Of a stretch of DNA of 64,000 bases, positions 40,924-53,940 are shown in pieces. Source of the stretch: Neobacillus soli NBRC 102451 (GTDB lineage: Bacteria > Bacillota > Bacilli > Bacillales > Cytobacillaceae). Each line of letters begins with the position of its first letter. Position 1 is the first letter of the stretch. The translations under genes were made by a program, and so were the position numbers. The notes under the pieces were generated by a model that did no database searches, was not told where the DNA came from, and was given only the letters and a program-made list of their open reading frames with translations. Location of the stretch: the NCBI RefSeq assembly GCF_001591665.1, contig NZ_BCVI01000021.1, positions 124,001 to 188,000 on the forward strand, written 5' to 3'.

Positions 40924-42108
40924 ATGAATAAGAAAACACTAAAAGATATCGATGTAAAAGGAAAACGCGTTTTTTGCCGGGTGGATTTCAATGTCCCGAT
41001 GCAGGATGGAAAAATTTCTGACGAAACACGGATTCGGGCTGCCTTGCCAACCATTCAATACTTAATGGATAACGGCGCAAAAGTGATTTTGGCAAGCCAT
41101 TACGGACGTCCAAAAGGTCAAGTGGTTGAAGAAATGCGCTTAACTCCAGTAGCGGTAAGACTTTCTGAATTACTTGGGAAGGACGTGAAAAAGGCGGATG
41201 AGGCGTATGGTGATTCTGTAAAGGCATTGATCGAGGCAATGAACGAAGGCGATTGTTTATTGCTTGAAAATGTTCGCTTCTATCCTGGTGAAGAAAAGAA
41301 TGATCCAGAGCTAGCGAAGGCATTTGCTGAGCTTGCTGATGTTTATGTCAATGATGCGTTTGGTGCTGCCCACCGCGCCCATGCTTCAACAGAGGGAATT
41401 GCACACAATCTTCCGGCTGTTTCCGGCTTCTTAATGGAAAAAGAATTGGATGTACTCGGTAAGGCTCTTTCTAATCCGGAACGTCCTTTTACAGCGATTA
41501 TTGGCGGTGCGAAGGTAAAGGACAAGATTGGCGTCATTGAAAATTTATTAGAATTAGTCGACAACCTCATTATTGGTGGCGGACTTGCTTATACCTTTGT
41601 AAAAGCACAAGGACATGAGGTTGGGAAATCACTGCTAGAAGTGGATAAGATTGATCTCGCGAAATCATTCATTGAAAAAGCCAAGGCTAAAGGCGTTAAT
41701 TTTTATATGCCAGTAGATGCGGTTGTAGCAGATGATTTCTCGGCAGATGCGAACTCTAAAGTTGTGGCAATTGAAGAAATTCCAGCAGATTGGGAAGCAC
41801 TTGATATCGGACCGAAAACAGCAGAAATTTATCGTGATGTCATTCAAAAATCGAAATTGGTCATCTGGAATGGACCGATGGGCGTGTTTGAAATTGATAA
41901 GTTTGCCGGCGGAACAAAAGCGGTTGCCGAAGCACTTGCCGCATCAGAAGGTACATATTCAGTTATTGGCGGCGGCGATTCAGCAGCAGCAGTTGAAAAG
42001 TTTGGCTTGGCAGATAAAATGAGCCATATTTCCACAGGCGGCGGCGCTTCCCTTGAGTTTATGGAAGGCAAAGCATTGCCAGGCGTTGTGGCGTTAAAGG
42101 ATAAATAA
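40924..42108 (+). CDS. pgk: Phosphoglycerate kinase
   Basis: 394 residues, two Rossmann-like lobes. Substrate-binding [15 protein letters not shown] and hinge-site Arg residues in the N-lobe, nucleotide site [28 protein letters not shown] and the C-terminal [16 protein letters not shown]-forming step of glycolysis. ATG 40924 after AGGAGG. Confidence 0.97.
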   Translation: MNKKTLKDIDVKGKRVFCRVDFNVPMQDGKISDETRIRAALPTIQYLMDNGAKVILASHYGRPKGQVVEEMRLTPVAVRLSELLGKDVKKADEAYGDSVKALIEAMNEGDCLLLENVRFYPGEEKNDPELAKAFAELADVYVNDAFGAAHRAHASTEGIAHNLPAVSGFLMEKELDVLGKALSNPERPFTAIIGGAKVKDKIGVIENLLELVDNLIIGGGLAYTFVKAQGHEVGKSLLEVDKIDLAKSFIEKAKAKGVNFYMPVDAVVADDFSADANSKVVAIEEIPADWEALDIGPKTAEIYRDVIQKSKLVIWNGPMGVFEIDKFAGGTKAVAEALAASEGTYSVIGGGDSAAAVEKFGLADKMSHISTGGGASLEFMEGKALPGVVALKDK

Positions 42109-42144
42109 TTTTTTAAATTGAATTTGTAGAATCTCCCCCTTTAA

Positions 42145-44467
<2,323 letters not shown>

Positions 44468-44479
44468 CTTAATTTTTAA

Positions 44480-45790
<1,311 letters not shown>

Positions 45791-45797
45791 TCCTTGT

Positions 45798-45833
45798 AAC
45801 TACCACAATCCTAAAGATTGTGGTAGTTTTTTT
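45798..45833 (+). terminator. Terminator after eno
   Basis: AACTACCACAATC pairs perfectly with GATTGTGGTAGTT around CTAAA, followed by seven T. Confidence 0.95.
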
Positions 45834-45969
45834 AAAAAAAGATAGTGTCGAAATAGAGTGCATTCCCATGATTCACCTGCAGATTCGCAATAACTACTAT
45901 TGTTAAAAGGCAGATAATATGGTAAATTTAATATACTGTGAAATGTACGTCTAACAGGAGGTGGCCTTC

Positions 45970-46203
45970 ATGCATACATTTATTGTGATTTTATTAGTTA
46001 TCGTAAGTATTGGACTTATTGGGGTCGTATTACTTCAATCAGGTAAAAGCGCTGGATTATCCGGTGCCATTTCTGGTGGTGCTGAATCCCTATTCGGTAA
46101 GCAAAAAGCGCGGGGAATTGACTTGATTCTACATCGTATTACGATTGTATTATCCGTATTATTCTTCATTCTTGCTCTTGGAGTTGTTTACTTTAAAATC
46201 TAA
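45970..46203 (+). CDS. secG: Preprotein translocase subunit SecG
   Basis: 77 residues with two membrane segments. Conserved inter-helix loop [20 protein letters not shown] then [11 protein letters not shown] and a second helix. Accessory subunit of SecYEG. ATG 45970 follows AGGAGGTGG; the in-frame GTG 45961 lies within that RBS and is rejected. Confidence 0.95.
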   Translation: MHTFIVILLVIVSIGLIGVVLLQSGKSAGLSGAISGGAESLFGKQKARGIDLILHRITIVLSVLFFILALGVVYFKI

Positions 46204-46214
46204 TATTCAACACT

Positions 46215-46242
46215 AAAACCTGGCCAGTGTGCCAGGTTTTTT
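46215..46242 (+). terminator. Terminator after secG
   Basis: AAAACCTGGC pairs perfectly with GCCAGGTTTT around CAGTGT, extending into TT. Confidence 0.9.
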
Positions 46243-46353
46243 GTTGTTAATGGCAGACACTTTCCAACACACAAGCCTTTTTTCTGGAATGTTCACCCCC
46301 AGATTGCTTAAACTAAAGGGTAATGACTACAAAGAATTAAAGGAGTTTTTCAA

Positions 46354-47100
46354 ATGAAGGTATCGACCCCTAAGCCGTTTACTTTTGAAGGAGGAAAAAG
46401 AGCCATTCTCCTCTTGCACGGTTTCACCGGCAACTCAGCCGATGTCCGGATGCTTGGCCGCTTCCTCGAAAAAAAGGGTTACACCTGCCATGCCCCACAT
46501 TACAAAGGTCATGGAGTACCGCCGGAGGAACTTGTTCATACCGGCCCAGAAGATTGGTGGCAGGATGTCATAAACGGCTATCATTTTTTAAAAAATAAAG
46601 GTCACGAAGAAATTGCAGTCGCCGGACTGTCACTTGGCGGCGTATTTTCCTTGAAATTGGGTTACACTGTACCTATAAAAGGTATTGTACCGATGTGTGC
46701 GCCAATGCATATTAAAAGTGAAGAAGTGATGTACGAAGGAATCCTTGAATATGCTCGTGAATTTAAAAGGTATGAAGGAAAAACAGACGAGCAAATCGAA
46801 ATGGAAATGAATGAGTTTAAAAAGACACCGATGAACACATTAAAGGCACTGCAGCAATTAATTGCCGATGTTCGTGAAAATGTAGATATGATCTACGCGC
46901 CGACATTTGTAGTCCAAGCCCGCCACGACAAAATGATTAACACCGAAAGTGCCAACATTATTTACAACGAAATCGAATCAGTTACCAAGGAAATCAAATG
47001 GTATGAAGAATCCGGTCACGTCATTACGCTTGATAAAGAACGGGACCAGCTCCACGAGGACGTTTATACCTTTTTAGAAAAATTAGACTGGCACGATTAA
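46354..47100 (+). CDS. est: Carboxylesterase, Est30-like alpha/beta hydrolase
   Basis: 248 residues. Oxyanion loop [13 protein letters not shown], nucleophile Ser in [10 protein letters not shown] (about residue 94), catalytic Asp in QARHDKMIN and His in [10 protein letters not shown]. Closely resembles the Geobacillus Est30 monoacylglycerol/carboxylesterase (recalled). Substrate in the cell is unknown. ATG 46354 after AAAGGAG. Sits between secG and rnr as in other Bacillus genomes. Confidence 0.92.
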   Translation: MKVSTPKPFTFEGGKRAILLLHGFTGNSADVRMLGRFLEKKGYTCHAPHYKGHGVPPEELVHTGPEDWWQDVINGYHFLKNKGHEEIAVAGLSLGGVFSLKLGYTVPIKGIVPMCAPMHIKSEEVMYEGILEYAREFKRYEGKTDEQIEMEMNEFKKTPMNTLKALQQLIADVRENVDMIYAPTFVVQARHDKMINTESANIIYNEIESVTKEIKWYEESGHVITLDKERDQLHEDVYTFLEKLDWHD

Positions 47101-47124
47101 TAAAGACCCAAAGGAGGGATTTGC

Positions 47125-49482
47125 TTGGAAGATAGCATACAAATGCACATTGACAAGCTTTTGCAATATATGAGGGACGAGGCTTACAAACCATTAACGG
47201 TCCAGGAGCTTGAAGCGGCATTCGGCATTCAAGACTCCAGCGACTTTAAGGAGTTTGTTAAAGCCCTTGTCCAAATGGAAGAAAAGGGGTTAGTCGTCCG
47301 AACGCGCAGCAACCGGTACGGCCTGCCGCAAAAAATGAACTTAATCCGCGGTAAACTAATTGGTCATGCCAAAGGATTTGCGTTTGTCGCACCAGACGAG
47401 CCGGGTATGGATGATATTTTTATCCCGCCAAATGAAACAAACACCGCAATGCATGGCGATATCGTGTTAGCCCGCGTTTCATCAGAAACCTCAGGAACTC
47501 GCCGGGAAGGAAGCATTATCCGCATTGTTGAACGAGGGGTCCAGCAGATCGTTGGAACCTATGTGGAAAGCAAAAGCTTTGGCTTTGTGATTCCCGATGA
47601 TAAAAAATTCGCCAATGATATTTTTATTCCGAAAGCTGCTTCTAAAGGGGCTGTCGAAGGTCATAAAGTGGTCGTTAAGCTCATCACCTATCCGGAAGGA
47701 CGTAAAAGTGCGGAAGGTGAAGTGATCACCGTTCTTGGCCACAAAAACGACCCGGGCGTGGATATCCTGTCAGTCATACATAAGCACGGCTTACCAATGG
47801 CTTTTCCGGATGAAGTCCTCAAACAGGCTAACGAAACACCGGAAACAATTGATGAAAGTGAATTGGCGAACCGTCGTGACCTCCGCGGCGAAACGATTGT
47901 TACGATTGACGGCGCAGACGCGAAAGATCTTGATGACGCCGTAACGGTTACAAAGCTTGAGAACGGCAACTTTAAACTTGGTGTCCATATTGCGGATGTA
48001 AGTTATTATGTAAAAGAAGGCACGCCGATTGACCTTGAAGCAGAGGAACGGGCAACGAGCGTATATTTAGTAGATAGGGTTATTCCGATGATCCCGCACC
48101 GCCTTTCCAATGGGATTTGTTCCTTAAACCCGAAGGTAGACCGGTTAACACTCTCATGTAATATGGAAATCAATTCAGATGGCACCGTCGTCTCGCATGA
48201 AATTTTTCAAAGTGTGATTAAAACAACGGAACGGATGACCTATAGTGATGTAAATAAAATTCTTGTCGAGCATGATGAGGAAACACGGGCAAGGTACGAG
48301 CCCCTAGTGCCGATGTTTGTAATGATGGAAGAACTCGCCGCAATCCTTCGCCATAAACGAATGAAGCGGGGAGCGATCGACTTCGATTTCAAAGAATCAA
48401 AAGTGCTTGTCGATGAGGAAGGAAAACCAACAGATGTCGTTCTGCGCGAGCGTTCAGTAGCAGAGAAATTAATTGAAGAGTTTATGCTTGCTGCCAATGA
48501 AACTGTCGCTGAGCATTTCCACTGGATGGAAGTTCCGTTTATTTACCGGATTCACGAGGATCCAAAGGAAGATAAGCTCCGCAAATTTTTCGAGTTTATT
48601 ACCAATTTCGGCTACATTGTGAAAGGGACGGCTAACGATGTCCATCCAAAGGCCCTTCAGGAAATTATTGAAGAGGTGCAGGGAAAGCCGGAGGAAATGG
48701 TCGTTTCGAAAGTGATGCTGCGCTCAATGCAGCAGGCAAAATATGATCCGGAAAGTCTCGGACATTTCGGATTATCGACTGAGTTCTATACCCATTTCAC
48801 TTCACCGATTCGCCGTTATCCTGATACGATTGTGCATCGTTTAATTCGGACGTACCTCATCGAAGGAAAGCTCGATGAGAAGACAAGGGCAAAATGGGAT
48901 GCCCGCTTACCTGAGATTGCCGATCATTCTTCAAAAATGGAGCGCCGTTCCGTTGATGCCGAGCGGGAAACCGACGAATTGAAGAAAGCGGAATACATGG
49001 AGGACAAGATTGGCGAGGAGTATGATGGAATTATCAGCTCTGTCACTAATTTTGGTATGTTTGTGGAGCTGCCAAATACGATTGAAGGTCTCGTCCATGT
49101 CAGCTATATGACCGATGATTACTATCGCTATGACGAGCGCCATCTCGCGATGATTGGCGAGCGGACCGGCAATGTCTTCAGGATTGGCGATGAGATTACT
49201 GTTCGGCTCGTAAAAGTAAATAAAGAAGAGCGCTCGATAGACTTTGAAATCGTCGGGATGAAGGGAACCCCACGTCGTGAACGTTCTGAAACGCCGAAGG
49301 TTTTCAAAACGGGCAGTGATACCCACAAACCGCGCCGTAATAAACAGCAGGGCGACCGTAAGAAAGACAGTAATCAAAAGTCCGAATCAGCTGGCGGAGG
49401 TCAGGGTAACAAAGCGAAAAGAAAACGTAAATTTTACGATAATGTCCCTAAATCTAAAAGTACCAAGCGAAAAAATAAATGA
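47125..49482 (+). CDS. rnr: Ribonuclease R
   Basis: 785 residues. N-terminal winged-helix (1-70), cold-shock RNA-binding domains with [19 protein letters not shown] and [22 protein letters not shown] catalytic domain with the Asp cluster [16 protein letters not shown] (about 275-285), S1 domain (about 640-720; [19 protein letters not shown]) and a Lys/Arg-rich tail. It degrades structured RNA 3' to 5' and non-stop mRNA with SmpB-tmRNA. Start TTG 47125 after AAGGAGGG. Confidence 0.97.
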   Translation: MEDSIQMHIDKLLQYMRDEAYKPLTVQELEAAFGIQDSSDFKEFVKALVQMEEKGLVVRTRSNRYGLPQKMNLIRGKLIGHAKGFAFVAPDEPGMDDIFIPPNETNTAMHGDIVLARVSSETSGTRREGSIIRIVERGVQQIVGTYVESKSFGFVIPDDKKFANDIFIPKAASKGAVEGHKVVVKLITYPEGRKSAEGEVITVLGHKNDPGVDILSVIHKHGLPMAFPDEVLKQANETPETIDESELANRRDLRGETIVTIDGADAKDLDDAVTVTKLENGNFKLGVHIADVSYYVKEGTPIDLEAEERATSVYLVDRVIPMIPHRLSNGICSLNPKVDRLTLSCNMEINSDGTVVSHEIFQSVIKTTERMTYSDVNKILVEHDEETRARYEPLVPMFVMMEELAAILRHKRMKRGAIDFDFKESKVLVDEEGKPTDVVLRERSVAEKLIEEFMLAANETVAEHFHWMEVPFIYRIHEDPKEDKLRKFFEFITNFGYIVKGTANDVHPKALQEIIEEVQGKPEEMVVSKVMLRSMQQAKYDPESLGHFGLSTEFYTHFTSPIRRYPDTIVHRLIRTYLIEGKLDEKTRAKWDARLPEIADHSSKMERRSVDAERETDELKKAEYMEDKIGEEYDGIISSVTNFGMFVELPNTIEGLVHVSYMTDDYYRYDERHLAMIGERTGNVFRIGDEITVRLVKVNKEERSIDFEIVGMKGTPRRERSETPKVFKTGSDTHKPRRNKQQGDRKKDSNQKSESAGGGQGNKAKRKRKFYDNVPKSKSTKRKNK

Positions 49483-49491
49483 TAATCTCAG

Positions 49492-49516
49492 GGGGCCTTT
49501 ACGCAAGGCCTCTTTT
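49492..49516 (+). terminator. Terminator after rnr
   Basis: GGGGCCTT pairs with AAGGCCTC around a short loop and is followed by TTTT. Possibly leaky toward smpB. Confidence 0.75.
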
Positions 49517-49571
49517 GATTGTGTGGCTCTATTAATTCTGCTAAAATAAATCCATAGATGAGGTGAGAAAA

Positions 49572-50039
49572 ATGCCAAAAGGTGAAGGGAAAGTTGTTGC
49601 CCAGAACAAAAAGGCGTACCACGATTATTTTATTGAAGAAACGTACGAAGCCGGGATTGTTTTGCAGGGCACAGAAATCAAATCGATTCGGGCTGGAAAA
49701 GTAAATTTAAAGGATGCCTATGCCAGGATTCAAAATGGGGAAGCGATATTATTCGGGATGCACGTCAGCCCTTATGAACAGGGAAATCGCTTCAATCATG
49801 ATCCATTACGGACGCGAACGCTGCTGCTTCATAAGCGTGAAATCAGTAAGCTAATTGGTGAAACGAAAGAAGCTGGGTATGCGCTTGTTCCATTAAAGCT
49901 TTATTTGAAAAATGGCTTTTGTAAAGTTTTAATTGGCCTAGCAAAGGGTAAGAAGAATTATGATAAGCGTGAATCGTTAAAGCAAAAAGAAGCGAAGCGT
50001 GATATCGAACGAGCCTTTCGTGATCGTCAAAAGATGTAA
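49572..50039 (+). CDS. smpB: SsrA-binding protein SmpB
   Basis: 155 residues. OB-fold protein that loads tmRNA on stalled ribosomes. Conserved [19 protein letters not shown] (N-terminus), [28 protein letters not shown] and the basic tail [18 protein letters not shown] that mimics an anticodon arm. ATG 49572 after GAGGTGAG; the GTG at 49563 overlaps the RBS. Its partner ssrA follows 179 bases later. Confidence 0.97.
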   Translation: MPKGEGKVVAQNKKAYHDYFIEETYEAGIVLQGTEIKSIRAGKVNLKDAYARIQNGEAILFGMHVSPYEQGNRFNHDPLRTRTLLLHKREISKLIGETKEAGYALVPLKLYLKNGFCKVLIGLAKGKKNYDKRESLKQKEAKRDIERAFRDRQKM

Positions 50040-50083
50040 TTAGGTGTCTGTTGGATCGGGAAATATATTACAAATACTTACAA

Positions 50084-50111
50084 TTGAAATTTCCGCTCAG
50101 TGTGTTATAAT
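50084..50111 (+). promoter_or_regulatory. ssrA promoter
   Basis: TTGAAA (50084-50089) and TATAAT (50106-50111), 16 bases apart. About 107 bases lie between the -10 and the mature 5' end, implying a 5' leader removed by RNase P. Confidence 0.75.
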
Positions 50112-50218
50112 AAGTTTGTCGCCAAGTTAGCGACACTTACTTTTGCTCAAAGAACGTTGTTGAGCATCCTAACGTCTACAGCTTAAATCTTTCATTAGAT
50201 TGCAGCTCCTTTTATTAT

Positions 50219-50855
50219 GGGGACGCTACGGATTCGACAGGGGTAGTTTGAGCTTAGGTCGCGAGTCGAGGGGATCGGCCTCGTTAAAACGTCAAAGCCA
50301 TAACTGGCAAAACTAACAACAACCTCGCTTTCGCAGCTTAATACTGCATAGCGGTTCCTCCCTCCATTGCCTATGTGGTAGGGTAAGGGACTCACTCTAA
50401 GTAGGCTACGCCGGATTCCACCGCCTGAGGATGAAGGAAGAGAACAACCAGGCTAGCTGACCGGACGCCGGTCGATAGGCAGATGAATCAGCGAAACACC
50501 AATATATCGACTACACTCGTAGAAGCTTAAGTGGCGATATCTTTGGACGTGGGTTCGATTAGTCATTAGTCGCCTTGTGTGGTAACACATAAGTGAAAAT
50601 TCGGCTTTATCGGTGAAACCTAAGTCACTTCAATGTGATAGGGCAATGCCGAGCGGTATGTGGAGTAATCCAACAGCCGTGTATCGACTTATAGGCTGCC
50701 ATCCTTAAATGGTAGTACTAGGATGCGAAATCCATACCTTGAAGAGGTAAATATATGTTTCGCATAAGACGCCGGAGGACCTGTTTTTTAGGGCAGGTTC
50801 AAGATATAGTCAGTGCCATGACGAAAGCATGGAAGAGCACGTCCCACCGTCTCCA
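50219..50855 (+). ncRNA. ssrA: tmRNA (ssrA), interrupted in its T-loop
   Basis: The gene begins GGGGACGCTACGGATTCGAC at 50219, typical of Bacillus tmRNA, and its 3' end CGTCTCCA at 50848-50855 pairs with the 5' GGGGACG. The tag is read from the resume codon GGC at 50306: after the tRNA-derived Ala the peptide is GKTNNNLAFAA, then TAA at 50339-50341. The exon portion is otherwise complete, with pseudoknot segments and CTCGTAGAAGCTTAAGTGG. At 50559 the T-arm (GTGGGTTCGAT) is broken by a 282-base insert and resumes TCCCACCGTCTCCA at 50842. Joining restores a perfect GTGGG/CCCAC T-stem with a seven-base loop. The three bases after the discriminator are CTA, not CCA. Confidence 0.95.
50560..50841 (+). 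other. Group I intron in the tmRNA T-loop (282 nt)
   Basis: Boundaries are fixed by restoring the tmRNA T-arm: the 5' exon ends in T (50559) and the intron ends in G (50841), as group I splicing requires. Core signals: a Q-like AATCCAACAGCC, an R-like ATCGACTTATAGG with GACT at 50686-50689, and an S element TTCAAGATATAGTC with AGTC at 50808-50811, so P7 can form. CTTGTGT-GGTA-ACACATAAG near the 5' end fits P2, and CCATG-acgaaag-CATGG before the 3' end fits P9. Exon CGAT pairs with intron GTCG (ending in a U-G pair) as a candidate P1. No ORF fits inside. Confidence 0.88.
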
Positions 50856-50868
50856 CTACATAGTGGAT

Positions 50869-50903
50869 AAGAAAGACCAGCAGAAATGCTGGTCTTTCTT
50901 TAT
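50869..50903 (+). terminator. Terminator after ssrA, shared with the convergent gene
   Basis: AAGAAAGACCAGCA pairs perfectly with TGCTGGTCTTTCTT around GAAA. Symmetry gives T-rich exits on both strands, so it can also end the minus-strand LAGLIDADG gene, whose stop codon is at its edge. Confidence 0.92.
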
Positions 50904-51307
50904 ATCTGGAAAAAGGAATTTTCGAATGCGATTTTCTTTTCTAGTAATACTGAGTTATATTTTCCGTTCCTTGGTGTAACCTTTTCATAATTTTCGAGTA
51001 TCAAGAGAGCACGATTTCTTTTTTTATCTACTCTTAGATATGGGGTAACATATTTTAATATGAATAAAACAGTTTCTTTATTCTTTATATTTAGTGTATA
51101 GGAATCTTTATGTCGTTGGGGATTATAGTTCTTTTTATTATTGATGGTTCCCTTGGTTATTGTCTGAAGATATATTAAAAGTTCTTTATCGGTTGAGGCA
51201 ATCGTAATACTTGGGCGACGGTGTTCCTTTTCATGCATTCTTGTTAATGTTATAGACCCTTCTCCATCAATAATTCCTGCAATATAGGCAGCTTCCCAAT
51301 CTTTCAT
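50900..51307 (-). CDS. LAGLIDADG homing endonuclease, single motif
   Basis: 135 residues. The N-terminus has EAAYIAGIIDGEGSITLTR, a clear LAGLIDADG helix with the catalytic acidic residue, and a following KNYNPQRHKDSYTLNIKNKE beta segment as in monomer-half enzymes that dimerise. Start ATG 51307 after GGAGGTG. The gene is AT-rich compared with its neighbours, converges on ssrA and ends 45 bases beyond the mature tmRNA end, so it is outside the intron and on the opposite strand. It probably cleaves an ssrA target and drives spread of the intron; this is inferred from adjacency. Confidence 0.88.
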   Translation of the reverse strand: MKDWEAAYIAGIIDGEGSITLTRMHEKEHRRPSITIASTDKELLIYLQTITKGTINNKKNYNPQRHKDSYTLNIKNKETVLFILKYVTPYLRVDKKRNRALLILENYEKVTPRNGKYNSVLLEKKIAFENSFFQI

Positions 51308-51510
51308 TTTGCACCTCCAAAATTTTAAAATAATATATATAAAACGTATGTTCCTATTTTATTTTAAAATAATTTTGGGGGATTTACCACCTTTATATTC
51401 ATATAATCAAGAGTAAAAAATATTTTCTTCTGGTTTAATCACAGATAAATCTTCTAATAATAACAAATAGGGATTATATTTCGTGGAGTTATTCCTCAGG
51501 AGAGATACTT

Positions 51511-52218
51511 ATGGAGTCCTTTTACCGCATCTTAATTGTTTTTATAGCAGGGTATTTGTTTTTACGAGTGACCGGAAAAAAGGCAGTAGCCCAAATGCAT
51601 ACGTTTGATTTATTGTACATTTTTGTCCTCACTAATATTATTAGTACGCCGGTTGAGACAGGTAAGGTAGGAAAAGCTTTAATCTATGCTGCCATCCTTG
51701 TCATTTTGTATAAAATTTTTATCCGCTTATCCTTACACAATAAATTAAGATGGATTTTATATGAAAGTCCTACTGTACTGATTCGTAACGGCGCTATTGA
51801 TCGAAGAGGGCTAAAAAGGGTACGAATGCCTGTGAATGAATTATTGTCACATTTACGGGTAAAAGGGTACACCGATGCCCAGAATATTGCTATTGCGATA
51901 ATGGAAGAATCAGGAGATATTAGTGTAATTCCTAAGTCAGAATATCGGCCAGTTCAACCTAAAGATTTACAATTAAATGTAAAGAAAGAATATCTGCCAA
52001 TCCCACTGATTATGGACAGTCAAATTGTCTATCATAATTTAAAATATCTAAACTTAGACCAAAGCTGGTTAATGAGCGAGGTCAAAAAAATGGGGGAAGA
52101 AGTAGAGAATATAACGTTGGCTACTTTTTTAGAAAACGGAAAGTTATTTATTGATACTAACGAGATAAAGGATTATAAAGGTGATCCTTATTACTATAAT
52201 CCAGGGAAAGATAATTAA
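51511..52218 (+). CDS. DUF421 (YetF-like) membrane protein
   Basis: 235 residues. Three N-terminal membrane segments, GKKAVAQMHTFDLLYIFVLTN, then two cytoplasmic/soluble copies of a DUF421 beta domain (WILYESPTVLIRNGAIDRRGL and the later VYHNLKYLNLDQSWLMSEV). Family members such as YetF are linked to spore or envelope functions without a known activity. ATG 51511 after AGGAGAG. The 203-base AT-rich gap before it holds nothing recognised apart from a direct ATTTTAAAATAAT repeat. Confidence 0.82.
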   Translation: MESFYRILIVFIAGYLFLRVTGKKAVAQMHTFDLLYIFVLTNIISTPVETGKVGKALIYAAILVILYKIFIRLSLHNKLRWILYESPTVLIRNGAIDRRGLKRVRMPVNELLSHLRVKGYTDAQNIAIAIMEESGDISVIPKSEYRPVQPKDLQLNVKKEYLPIPLIMDSQIVYHNLKYLNLDQSWLMSEVKKMGEEVENITLATFLENGKLFIDTNEIKDYKGDPYYYNPGKDN

Positions 52219-52223
52219 TGTTG

Positions 52224-52254
52224 CTGCCTTAATCTAATTAAGGCAGTTTTTTTT
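52224..52254 (+). terminator. Terminator after the DUF421 gene
   Basis: CTGCCTTAAT pairs perfectly with ATTAAGGCAG around CTA, followed by eight T. Confidence 0.93.
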
Positions 52255-52326
52255 ATGAGGACTTAAACATATTGGATGAAGCAGATAAATATGAATAGTA
52301 ATAAAGCTGTTTGAAAGGGTGGGTGT

Positions 52327-52665
52327 ATGGCTAAAGTTGGAAAGGATGATTTTGTTAACGGGTTTGTGCCGCACCATAATCATGGCTCGGTTGATTACAC
52401 ATCGGTTGGAAATGGTCACGTTCATCAATGTTTAGATGTTACTTCACCACCGATACAGACCCAGGATGGGAACCATATTCATTATACAGAAGGGTATGTG
52501 ATGTTCGAAAACGGACACTCTCATCATTATCAGGCATATTCTGGACCAGCTATTCCGGTAGGAAATGGCATGCATGTTCATTATTATGATTTTCATACTA
52601 GTGAAGATGATGGTCATCGGCATCACGTGAAAGGTGTAGATAAGGCTGCTCCGGGTAATAAGTAG
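52327..52665 (+). CDS. YmaF-family His-rich protein
   Basis: 112 residues with regularly spaced His pairs (HHNHGS, NGHVHQC, GNHIHYTEG, NGHSHHY, NGMHVHYYD, DGHRHHVKG), each block starting with an Asn/Gly turn, as in the YmaF family (PF12788). Probably a metal-binding or structural spore-associated repeat protein; no enzyme motif. ATG 52327 after GAAAGGGTGGG. Convergent with the CotF gene. Confidence 0.82.
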   Translation: MAKVGKDDFVNGFVPHHNHGSVDYTSVGNGHVHQCLDVTSPPIQTQDGNHIHYTEGYVMFENGHSHHYQAYSGPAIPVGNGMHVHYYDFHTSEDDGHRHHVKGVDKAAPGNK

Positions 52666-52779
52666 AATAACAAACGAATAATACAACTACCTCCCATGGG
52701 GCGCCCTATCCACTTTTATCTTATTGGATTCAAAGGATGGAAAATAGAATGTAGTTCTTTGGGTGAGAAAAATGAACTT

Positions 52780-52812
52780 GGGAGTTACGGCTGATATAGC
52801 TGTAACTCCCTT
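52780..52812. terminator. Possible bidirectional terminator between ymaF-like and cotF-like genes
   Basis: GGGAGTTAC at 52780-52788 pairs perfectly with GTAACTCCC at 52802-52810. The T tails are short on both strands. Confidence 0.55.
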
Positions 52813-52831
52813 TCGTTTCATATTCTTTATT

Positions 52832-53476
52832 TTAATGTTTCATCATATTGTTATTTGGCATCTGTGGCATACCTTGTGCTGGTGCGAATGCGTTCAGAAG
52901 CTGAGTCATATCCTGCTGGGCAAGCTGTGGCACTTGATAGTAATGGTGTTTATTTTGGTAAATGGAGAGCTCGTAAGCCATTTCAATACAATTTGGGACA
53001 GAATCAGCAAGCACGCGGCGTACGACTGGATTGGTAACTTCACATGCTGCCATTGTCTTTGTAGAGGCACCTGATTTCACACAGCCCAGCATCAAGCCCG
53101 AGATACACTCGTCGGTAATTTCTGAAACAGATTGAAGTGGTTTTTTTGGCTGAGACGGTGTTAAACCATACACGAAATCATTCCCTTGGGTCATTTTATA
53201 ACTTTGTGTCGGTTTTGATGGATCCTGTCCTGTTTTGAAACACTCCACTGTTATATTATATTCATCCTGCATAAATTGATATTGTCGATTCAGAATATCA
53301 AGTAATTCTGGATCTTTTACGTGTTGTTGTAATAACAGGTACTGATTCATCGTGCCAATCGCTCCGGAAAGCACTTCATGTACGTCAAAAACTTCATGAC
53401 CGCCGTGATTCATTTGCTGCGGTACATTCCCTGTATGCATATTTTGGTGCATTTGACCCTGTTGATTTTGCATCAT
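52832..53476 (-). CDS. CotF-like spore coat protein
   Basis: 214 residues. Gln/Met/His-rich N-terminus (MMQNQQGQMHQNMHTG...) followed by a Coat F domain, HEVLSGAIGTMNQYLLLQQHVKDPELL through DEYNITVECFKTGQDP, a paired helical region ELSIYQNKHHYYQVPQLA, and a low-complexity Met/Asn tail. Coat F proteins form part of the spore outer layers. Minus-strand start 53476 after AGGAGGAG. Spore-stage sigma control is likely but no promoter is assigned. Confidence 0.85.
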   Translation of the reverse strand: MMQNQQGQMHQNMHTGNVPQQMNHGGHEVFDVHEVLSGAIGTMNQYLLLQQHVKDPELLDILNRQYQFMQDEYNITVECFKTGQDPSKPTQSYKMTQGNDFVYGLTPSQPKKPLQSVSEITDECISGLMLGCVKSGASTKTMAACEVTNPVVRRVLADSVPNCIEMAYELSIYQNKHHYYQVPQLAQQDMTQLLNAFAPAQGMPQMPNNNMMKH

Positions 53477-53805
53477 TCAAAATCTCCTCCTATTCGGTAT
53501 TGGACAGCCATAGTTATTATGTAACAAGAAGGAAGAGTTATTCACTATATCTGGAACGTCAGGGAAGAAGGAAAAGTTTTTCCCGAGAAGAGTATATTTA
53601 CCTATAAAAGAGTTTTAAAAACACTCTTCACCGTCAATAATGACAAGTAGTTGAATTCGGGAGCGCTTAAAGTGAAAGCGGAAATGCAGGTCTTTTTCGA
53701 ATTTTTACAACCACCAAGGATGCCATTGAAAAATTTATGAATATGCTTTGATCAGGTTTAGAATAATGTCACCCTATCCCGATTAGAATATAGATTTTCT
53801 ATAGG
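53477..53805. other. Gene-free stretch before the second 21-bp array
   Basis: Carries the cotF promoter region and beyond it no clear gene. At 53676-53752 one frame reads VKAEMQVFF and, after a one-base shift, IFTTTKDAIEKFMNML-stop, which may be a decayed coding end; no family is recognised. Confidence 0.4.
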
Positions 53806-53940
53806 TTGGCGGAATTAATTGTGAACTTGGCGGAATTAATCCGAAGTTTGGCGGAAATTCGATACGAACTTGGCGGAATCCATTCAAGTTGGCGGAATTA
53901 AACCGAAGTTTGGCGGAATTCACACAAAATTCAGCGGAAC
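53806..53940 (+). repeat. Second array of 21-bp TTGGCGGAA units
   Basis: TTGGCGGAA begins at 53806, 53827, 53848, 53870, 53889, 53910 and, decayed (TTCAGCGG), at about 53931, giving spacings of 21, 21, 22, 19, 21 and 21. Same core and same style of variable insert as at 21465-21700. Confidence 0.9.

Noticed and set aside
52763-53074. 103-codon plus-strand ORF
   Set aside because: Antisense to the cotF-like gene, no RBS, no family resemblance.
53806-53940. CRISPR-like array of short repeats with variable inserts
   Set aside because: Period of 21 bases is far too short for CRISPR repeat plus spacer; no cas genes.
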